Shown here piece by piece: positions 23,359 to 64,000 of a DNA stretch of 64,000 nucleotides. Numbering within the stretch: position 1 is the first letter of the stretch; each line of letters opens with the position of its first letter. Below the pieces are notes generated by a model, which did no database searches, had not been told where the DNA came from, and worked only from the letters and a program-made list of their open reading frames with translations. The position numbers and the translations under genes were made by a program. This DNA comes from Xanthostigma xanthostigma (lineage: Eukaryota; Arthropoda; Insecta; Raphidioptera; Raphidiidae), in NCBI GenBank assembly GCA_963575645.1, contig OY754476.1:9300001-9364000 (forward strand), written 5' to 3'.

Positions 23359-23906
23359 GTCTATAGTGTTTATATCATACATAAGTATTCGGCCCTATTC
23401 CTACAAATATTGAAGTTTTAAGTTTGAAATATTTGAACTGGTCCTGGCTCCGTTTTGCACTTTGCAGGCATCATTAATTTAATAAAGTTTATAAACCGTG
23501 TTTTTGAAAATTTGGTAAGTGACTGCTACGTTTTTTATATTTCAAAAATAGGTAGATACATTTAAAATCAGCTCGCTAATTTTAAATTACACCAAGCTAA
23601 AAAGTACTATGTTAAATTAAACGGTTATACCTATTTGTTTATCTAGTGAAACTTCAAAGTTTTTAATTTATTTGAAATTGGTCTAAATTTACCTAACTGT
23701 TCATTATAGGAGTGTTTCTACTTCTACTTCTGCAAGATTCTACTTTAAAAGTGTTTAAATAGTGTTTCAATTTCATAAATATTATAATTTTACGCGTCTT
23801 CAAGCAAAAACTAGGTTAAATAATAAAGGCGGTATTTTCATGGTGACTGTCATTGCTTCTATCTATTATTTATTTACAATTATAGATATTTCAAACAACG
23901 TGAAGA

Positions 23907-26900
23907 ATGAAACTAGACGACTTTATAAAGATAGAGAAGATTGGTGAAGGCACTTACGGTGTAGTATATAAAGTGAAAAACAAAAAGACTGGAAAACTTG
24001 TGGCAATGAAAAAAATCCGTTTAGTGTCAGATGATGAAGGTATCCCTTCAACAGCAATTCGAGAAATTTCAATTTTAAAAGAGCTGAAACACCCAAACAT
24101 AGTTAAACTAGAAGATGTTATGATGGAAGAAAACCGTTTATATTTAATGTTTGAGTATTTATCTATGGACTTGAAAAAATATATGGACAACTTAGGTTCT
24201 GGGAATCTCATGGATCCAAATGATGTTAGAAGCTATTTGTTTCAAATAACTAGTGCTGTTTTATATTGTCACAAGAAAAGGATTTTACATAGAGATTTGA
24301 AACCACAAAATCTACTTATTTCCAATTCCAAAGATACAGTAAAGGTAAAAGCATGACTTTAGTAGCTCTGTTTTATAATAATAATATTGTTCCTCTATAG
24401 TTCAGTTTTAAATTAATTTCAATTTTGTATCATCGATCAAATTTAAACACAGATCCAGTCGATATTTGTTTTGAAGTAAATTTAGGATTCGATTGATACT
24501 GGCCAGTATTGATACTATTACTCATAAGCAGAGTCTGACGGAAGCTTCGGCCAAAAATTGAACTTTTGGTTAACTATTTGGCATCGACAAAACACATACA
24601 CACAACTCTGCACAACTATACATAAATGAGTATTTTTCTCTCGCTTTTTTAACATTGTTCAATACGGTCGCTTGGTATGAAAAAAATAAAAATTCAATTT
24701 CAGTAAAAAAATTAGCTTTCAGTCGAATTCTACTTTAAAAGTGGTATTGATTAAAGGTATCGGACTTAATTTTAAACTATAGACGTTCGATAACGGATGT
24801 GAGCATTTTGATTAAATGTATCTACACCTCATAACTCATAATATGTTTATCAATACATACTTGTAATGATCAAAATTTTGTTTTAAAAGCCTGGTTGTAG
24901 GTATACAGTAGAAACTCTGTAACGCGAACCTTGTTAAGAAGTCCTCTGTAAGTTGAAAAAATTAGCCATTCCTTTCCGCAGAAATCCAAAAGATTACAAC
25001 TTAAATAATTTAAACTCTATAACTCGATATAAATATTTTTAATTATCAAAAATATATATATTTTTTTTCAATGTACAACTTGTGTCAACTTGTATTTATA
25101 AGTCGCATTTTTATTTCACAATCACTATTTGAAAAACTACACAAAGAAATTGTACTTCTGTGAGTCGTAATTGTTTCTCAAAATCGAACATCATAACTAG
25201 AAATTTTTAGCATTTCCTTTGAAGTACGAGTTATAAAGTTTCTATTTATAAATAACATAATTTTAGGTACTGTCATTTAATAATATATTCTACTAGGGGC
25301 CCGATCCGATTTCACCCGAATATGTAGATTGCCACCGTTTTTTCGTCGACTTACGTTGCAAAATTGGTCGCCATGAAAAGCACTTTTATTATAACGCGAT
25401 AGTATATAGCCTATGTCCATCCTGAAGGTCCATTCTAAATATCGATGAAAACATTTTTGAAATCAGATGAATAGTTTCGGAGACTACCTCCAAACGTACA
25501 AACTTTATCTCTTTACAATCTTTATATATAAAATTCCAATGTGCGTGTGTTTGGAATTCTCCTTCTAAACGGCTTGACCGATTTTTATGAAATTATCTTT
25601 TGTTCTTATGGGGTCACTTGAATGGCTCTTTGAACCCAGTAGGTGGCGCTGTTGTCGATATCCAGATTTTTTTTTAACAGTTCAAATATTTTTTTTCTCA
25701 CAAAAAAATGTAATCCCAAATTACGAGCCTCCCAGCACCACTCAATATTTTAGCTCATGAAATATATTTTGCTAGTGAGGTCAACGTCTGGCTATCGGTC
25801 CACTAGTATTATAGGTTAAAAACAATAAATTTAAAACATTTACGCTTAGAATATCCTACAACTGAAGTTAATAAAATTATTGTTAATAGACTGTGCAGTC
25901 AATAAATAATAAAGTTGAGTTTTTTCTAAATCTTAATTTCATACGATGCAGGTACCAAGACTGGAACAATTCTAAATCTACTCTAAATTAAATAAAACGT
26001 GTCAATATTTTACTTGCGTTTCCTCACTTACAAATAATAGATACAATAGGAATTGAAATCTTTGAAAATTGGTCGACAATTTTATTTACTTGACAATAGG
26101 AATTGAATTGTAATTTTTTTTTAGGTGGCAGATTTTGGTTTAGCCCGTGCTTTTGGTGTGCCTATGCGAGTGTACACACATGAAATAGTAACTTTGTGGT
26201 ATCGTGCGCCTGAAGTATTGCTCAGTGCACAGCGTTATGCCTGCCCTGTTGATATTTGGTCGATTGGATGCATATTCTCCGAAATGTCAACGGGTACACC
26301 TTTATTCCAAGGCGATTCTGAAATTGATCAATTGTTCAGAATATTTAGGTAATAATTTTTTTGACGTGATAACGTCTTATAAATTGATGAAACACCGGCT
26401 GCACGCACGAAAAAGTGTCACGTTCCGCCTGAGCCTGAGCGTGCAAGCGAGAGCGCGGTATAAGCGATAGAGAGGCACGATCGGCCCAAGCGTCGGCTTG
26501 TACGCATTTCAATGTTTCTTTATGACGTTATCACGTAAAACTCTCACTGTCTCTCTTTAAAATGACCGTCTCAAAGTTTAAAAACACTCTCGTAATTGAT
26601 TTAATCACTCTGTAAATTAACCGCGCTTGATATGTCTACTCTTAGTTCGACTCCCTCTTTGTATTTCTCTCAGCACTACTCAAACTCTCACTCGATGTCA
26701 ATTTTGCTCTCTTATACGTCGTTACTCAGTCACGTCTGGCCGTCTACTCTCTCGTAACTAGGGTTGGGTAACTCAGATCTGAACCGGTTCAAAGAGCCGG
26801 CTCCGACAGAAGATCCGTGAGAGCCGACTCACTTTTTTTGAGCTGACGGATCAACAGATCCGCATAACTCAGTGAAACATTTAACACACAGAAGCTATAA

Positions 26901-27691
26901 GTATCTGTCAGCTCAAATGACTCATGCATCATATGTATGGCTATGCATTCTATACAGGTATACATTATACAACACGCCTGGGCAAATGGCGGCCCGCGGG
27001 CCGGATCTGGCCCGCAGCGCAATTTTATCCGGCCCGCGAAGCATTTTAGAAACTTTTAGAAAAATAGCGGGGATCTTTTTTTTTGCTCTCCACATGCTGA
27101 AATAGAATGTGAGGACCTTTTTTTTTTTTTGCTCTCCGAATGCGGAAATAGAGTGTGAGGATCTTTTTTTCTGCAAATTTTTGGCCCGCGGTGAAATTTT
27201 CATCAGCTATGTGGTCCGCCGATCAAAAGATTTGCCCGCCCCTGTTATACAATCAACAACACTATACAGTGTACAGTGTACACACTACGCACAGGCGGTA
27301 CAGTTATTACAGTGTTTTACTTAAGTCACAACTATTTAAGGTATTGTATTGCATATTGTAATATGCTTTCTGTAACATAATACTTCCTGTATGCTATCAT
27401 CTTCTGTGTAAACTAATGTTAAAAAGTATTTGTTTTGTTTATTGCAGGGTGTTGAGAACGCCTACGGAAAACATTTGGCCTGGTGTCACCACACTGCCGG
27501 ACTATAAAGCGACGTTTCCGAATTGGAAACAAGATAATTTAAAAAACCAAATAAAAAACCTTTCCGATCAAGGAATTGATTTGTTAAGAAAAATGTTAAT
27601 TTACGACCCAACACAACGAATCAATGCCCGAGATATTCTTCGTCACCCTTATTTTAATGCATTAGACACATCGAAATATTTCATTGAATAA
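23907..27691 (+). CDS. CDK1: Cyclin-dependent kinase 1 (cdc2)
   Basis: Catalytic subunit of the M-phase cyclin-dependent kinase. Three exons, 23907-24344, 26125-26348 and 27448-27691, join in frame to 301 residues, against 297 in most animals. Visible: glycine loop GEGTYG (13-18) with the inhibitory Thr16/Tyr17 pair (human T14/Y15), Lys35 in VAMKK, the exact PSTAIRE helix (47-53), HRDLKPQN (128-135), DFG (149-151), the T-loop [15 protein letters not shown] with Thr164 (human T161), and [25 protein letters not shown] favours CDK1 over CDK2, which has HQDLKK at that position. The C-terminal [20 protein letters not shown] resembles insect cdc2. The start is the only ATG that gives the full N-lobe. 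Intron 1 (1.8 kb) and intron 2 (1.1 kb) hold transposon fragments. All catalytic and regulatory residues are intact, so a functional gene is expected. A possible 5' UTR acceptor (caattatag) ends near 23885. Confidence 0.97.
24906..25246. mobile_element. Degenerate TA-type MITE in CDK1 intron 1
   Basis: The left end CAGTAGAAACTCTGTAACGC is mirrored by gagttataaagtttcta at the right. It shares internal sequence with 19280-19476, and its ends resemble the outer element at 47867-48768. Termini on the right are eroded. Confidence 0.5.
25290..25811. repeat. Helitron-like fragments in CDK1 intron 1
   Basis: 25290-25530 resembles a decayed Helitron (starts ctaggggcccgatccg, with tatagcctat and agtttcggaga motifs). 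25527-25811 contains aaacggcttgaccgatttt and ggtggcgctgttgtcga, both found again at 47478-47640. Boundaries are uncertain. Confidence 0.4.
26361..26538. repeat. MITE close to the 5' splice site of CDK1 intron 2
   Basis: Inverted ends TTGACGTGATAACGTC and GACGTTATCACGTAA; the left end lies 13 nt inside the intron. Interior is GC-rich for this window. The following 26540-26880 is CT-rich and then contains a hAT-like fragment beginning agggttgggtaactc. Confidence 0.6.
26973..27244. mobile_element. hAT-type MITE (CAGGCCTGGGCAAA family, copy 2) in CDK1 intron 2
   Basis: Termini cacgcctgggcaaat and tttgcccgcccctg, with a perfect 8-bp duplication TTATACAA (26965-26972, 27245-27252). High similarity to 23068-23358, in the same orientation. 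Confidence 0.88.
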
Positions 27692-27795
27692 ACGTAACAT
27701 TTGTTTTTATTAATTTGTACAAAATATTAAGGTTTGTTAAAGATAAAGAGTGCATAATATCATTATTATTAGTTACTCGCTAAATGAATTCATTT

Positions 27796-29246
27796 AGCAA
27801 GTGCGTCAGCTGAAGTATAGTTTTGAGTTATTGAAAGGTTCTGTAGATCTCAATCTTCATTCTTCCTTTAAAAAAAAACTTGTACCTACTTATTAATAAT
27901 TTAATGGAGCTTATATTTTTAACTGTTTAGTGGAAAACAGTGAAAAGGCCTAAATTCAGATCTGATTCATATTTTTTTATAGTAATGAACAGTTGAAAAT
28001 AGTATGAATAATTTTTTGACAATATTTTAGTTAAAGAAGCGTGTGAAAAAATTCATGAAATGGGATCGTGTCATTATGTGCAACTTGTTTATTTTTTGTT
28101 AACAATGGATTATTTAACATCTAAAAAAGCTAATATTGAAAATCGTTTACAAAAGTCATAGCGGGGTGTGCTAAAAATTAACACATTTTGCATCTGACGT
28201 CACAAAGTACAAGACTATTTTCATTTTTTTTAAGTTATTTTTTCTTTTCATTTGCTCTATAGACAATATATCGACTGCAACGTTTTACCCCCAGCCCGGA
28301 TTTATTCTGGGCCAACTTTATGCACCCCAAAATTTGTATTACTCTACTGTGGCTGAAAATAGTATCAATATCTAGAAAATGTGAAATTAAGATTTTTTTA
28401 AAAATATTCTAAAACTTGGTGTTTTTCAAAATGAGTACCTAATATTTTTTGTCAATTAAAAGAATATGAATTTTTATGTTATATCTCCAGATCTATTTTT
28501 TATTTAAAATTGTTAAAAATGTTGAGATATTAGTTTCTTTTTTTAAATGTTTTAATGTTAGAAAAAAAATTATTTAGGATGCAGGTCTTTAGAGGATATA
28601 TTTTAATTAAATATTAAGCCAAAAAATATACACAAGTAAGTTTGAGAAAAAAAACTTATTGTTCCTTTTATGATGTGTGTAGATGAGAATCAGGAAAACT
28701 TCCAATCAGGTCAGTCCCAACCAGCTCGATAATTGGATCAGTACACAACAAGAGGGATTAAGGCGATCGGAACGGAGACCCACTTAAAAGTTTCGAACTA
28801 TAGACGTGGTCGGAACGACCTGCTTATCGAGGTTGTCGGATCTGACCTGTTAGGAAGTGACCAGACACCGTTTAGATGGCCTATTTTTACATTAAAATAA
28901 TAATTTTGATATAAATGGAACTTCCCATCAAAAGTTTTATTTTTATTCCATTGATCACACAATAATTTGAATGAAAATTCACTTAAATTTTCGGTTGTAA
29001 GATTTTTATTTCCATGAATTTTATGATATTTGTGTTCAAGACTAGTTTCTGTTAAAATAAAATTGATATATTTTCATGTAGAAACACTCGAATTATATTT
29101 ATGTTTATGATTATTATGTTAATAATAAAAAATAATCAAAAATAACACTTCTTTTCTCACCTAAATCTGAATGAAAATAATATTAATAATATAATAATAA
29201 TATATAACATTGTTTTGAAAGTTACAGTATTTTTTTGGACAATTTT
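27796..29246 (+). repeat. Duplicated FCHO 3' segment, copy 2, downstream of CDK1
   Basis: Direct-orientation copy of 20071-22613, starting 105 nt after the CDK1 stop. It keeps the FCHO C-terminal codons and stop, lacks 14 nt right after (gcttaaaaactata in copy 1), and lacks about 1.07 kb between ttcaaag and ttcaaaa contexts. There is no poly(A) tail and no ORF, so it is a DNA-level duplicate rather than a gene. Confidence 0.9.
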
Positions 29247-29784
29247 GGAACATTTCTCGGATTCGATTCAAATTTGGTGAGTTTACAAAAAATGACATTG
29301 AAATGCTCACAGAACTTAAAATTGAACTTATATTTTTATTTAGACTGTCGTTTGTTGTTAGTATAAGTTGTGTGGACCTAAAAAGTGAGTTTTTGGAAAT
29401 TGTCGAAAATCGAGATTTTTCCCCTAGTACCTACAGCCGAATATAAAGTAATTCATCTTTTTTGAGTTGAGGAACCTTACATGTACCCAAATTTCGTTAA
29501 AATCTAATTAGATGTATGCGATAACGCGCAAGATAATTGTTCACCATTCTGTTTCACGTTTAAAATCTGTGTGATTTGACAAAAATCTTCAACTTCGTAT
29601 CCAGCGTCCAGCCCCCAGAAGCATACATTTTTTTCAGAAATGCTGGTCGGTGTCATCCATATAGACTAGAGTACGCGAGTGAGCTGTGAAAGTGTCTGCA
29701 ATTCAGAGAGAGAAAAATTCCTTATCTGGATGGTAACTAATGATGATACAAAACAATGCTGATTTGAGTAAACATTTTATAATA
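29247..29784. other. Intergenic sequence between CDK1 and KIF21, no gene seen
   Basis: Contains short repeats (for example ggattcgattcaaatttggt) but no recognisable exon or intact element. Confidence 0.4.
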
Positions 29785-30248
29785 CAGTAGAACTCCAATT
29801 ATCCGAATTAATGGGGACCGGGACCCATTCGGATAATCGGATTTTTTTTTAAAAAATTGCCATTGGAGAGAATAAAAGCTACGTTTTGATATTGCACTAT
29901 TTTTTTATTGAATTAAATGAAAGAAACATGAAATTTTCACATGTTTTAAATATAAATAAAATGTACTTATGTACATACAAGTTTAGAAATAAAAATCATT
30001 GTTTTTTAAACATCTCCGTTAATGTAAGCTGTTTTGCGGTCTTCAACCGTTTTCGGGCAGCCAGGTCACGCATTCGCTTGACGGTGAGCAGTTGCAAGTG
30101 GTCACACTCGGGCTGACGCTCCATCCACTTCAAAGCAGTCTCGAGGCCGGCAAATAATAGCGCACTTAGACTTTTTTTGGACAATTTTTTGTGATTCGGA
30201 TAATCGGCGATTCGGATAGGCGGAGTTCGGATAATTGGAGTTCTACTG
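29785..30248 (-). mobile_element. Tigger/pogo-like element with transposase C-terminus
   Basis: Inverted ends CAGTAGAACTCCAATTATCC, TA at 29783-29784 and 30249-30250, and subterminal cggataatcgg repeats. The minus strand at about 30170-29996 encodes LETALKWMERQPECDHLQLL, LKRMRDLAARKR-like residues (VKRMRDLAARKR here) and LTLTEMF. This is the characteristic C-terminal tail of Tigger/jerky transposases. The catalytic core is missing. Confidence 0.85.
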
Positions 30249-30290
30249 TATCTGGTTTTCTGCAGCGTTCTCTCTCTCAACTTTCACTTA

Positions 30291-30336
30291 TGGCAAGCCA
30301 CAGAACAGTATACTATTATTGTTCTGTGTGGCAAGC
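30291..30336. other. Short hairpin upstream of KIF21
   Basis: gccacagaacagt ... ttctgtgtggc forms an 11-bp stem. It is too short to call as a small RNA precursor and I assign no function. Confidence 0.3.
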
Positions 30337-31264
30337 ATACGAACTAGCGAGCTGTAGTTACTTATATTTTTATGGTGTCACTAGTGTATACATGTTAGCG
30401 ACACCGGCCGGAATTTAATATTAGCATAGATTATACACCTCATACGCAATTTTCTCCGTTGCGACCTCTATGATTGTGATGATAACGACTATGATTGCTG
30501 AGCGACATCTAATGTCCGTCTAGATTAAGTATTACAAATGAATAAATGTGTTTAGTTCTGTGATAATTATATAACATAGATTGTAGGGGGAAATAAGTGT
30601 CGCTATTGCATTGCAGCTGTAGATATTAGCGAAGAGCAAGCATAAACCATTGTAGTCCTGTGTTGTCAGAGATAAACCTATGGCATATCACATGTATATG
30701 CATAGTTGTTAATGATTTGTTATGTTAGTGTCTGTACATATTTGTAGTGAAAATGTCAGTGAAAGACAATTTTAATCCGTAATCTCAACTTTTTATTCTA
30801 TATGTGTAAAGTGCTTCATTTTCTGTGTTTTTTAAAAATAATTATTATAATTTTTAATTCATAGGTAAGCGTTTCAAAACTTAATTAATATGAAAATTAA
30901 ATGTTATGTTTTAGTGTATACATATTTTTAGATGTGTTTTTTAATTTATTTTTAACGGAATGTTTATATTTATTTTTTTTGACGATCGTTGTGAGGGTGG
31001 CAGATGGAAGGGTTGTCGGCCATGGCCAGCCGTAATCAAAATAATTGAAAGAAATAGTTAAATACGATTTTCGGGAAGAACGACAGGGAAGATATTTTAT
31101 ATAGTGTAATTCTTATAGTTTGAAGGGAATAGAACCCTGTTCCCTGACTGGGAAATAATCATTGTTGCTCCCATGGTAATGGTTAGTGTAAAGTTTAAGG
31201 TTAAATTGAAAATTAGTATTGTTGTTTTCTTTGTTACAGTGTCTGTCATAAACGTGTTGAAACA

Positions 31265-64000
<32,736 letters not shown>

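Noticed and set aside
27796..27822. Second FCHO gene end or pseudogene
   Set aside because: Only the last eight codons are present with no upstream exon, so it is a DNA duplicate and not a gene.
30291..30336. microRNA precursor
   Set aside because: The stem is only 11 bp; precursors need about 30 bp.

Overview
This is a stretch of an AT-rich animal nuclear genome, almost certainly an insect. The genes are split by canonical GT-AG introns, the proteins are animal-type, and intergenic and intronic DNA is packed with short DNA transposons and non-autonomous Helitrons of the kinds common in arthropods. Nothing fixes the order; the repeats resemble ones I know from Lepidoptera and Hemiptera, so the species call stays open.

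Five protein genes are present. (1) Mgat2, plus strand, 669-5738: last five coding exons of the Golgi GlcNAc-transferase II. (2) A PEBP-family gene, minus strand, 10610-9251, four coding exons, convergent with Mgat2 and divergent from the next gene; its first exon can be read with or without a mitochondrial-type leader. (3) FCHO (F-BAR plus mu-homology domain, early endocytosis), plus strand, 11366-20095, 13 exons, one of them an in-frame 114-nt cassette. (4) CDK1/cdc2, plus strand, 23907-27691, three exons, full length. (5) KIF21-type kinesin, plus strand, starting at 31265 and running off the right edge; only the motor-domain exons are in view and coding exons 1 and 2 are separated by a 30.7-kb intron.

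The exon models for Mgat2, PEBP, FCHO, CDK1 and KIF21 are all phase-consistent: every join keeps one open frame and no repair is needed. I see no operon-like or pathway relation between the five genes.

The rest is a transposon mosaic. Many elements can be delimited by terminal inverted repeats and target-site duplications: hAT (8-bp duplications), PIF/Harbinger (TAA/TTA), Tigger/pogo-like (TA), Helitrons (CTAG end with hairpin), long fold-back elements and a SINE-like unit. Several carry remnants of transposase. Two introns (PEBP intron 3 and one FCHO intron) consist almost wholly of such elements. The most unusual arrangement is a direct duplication of the FCHO 3' end and downstream DNA (20071-22613) placed 105 bp behind the CDK1 stop codon (27796-29246), so that CDK1 transcripts may now carry FCHO-derived 3' sequence. 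I found no CRISPR, rRNA, convincing tRNA gene, viral gene or toxin gene.
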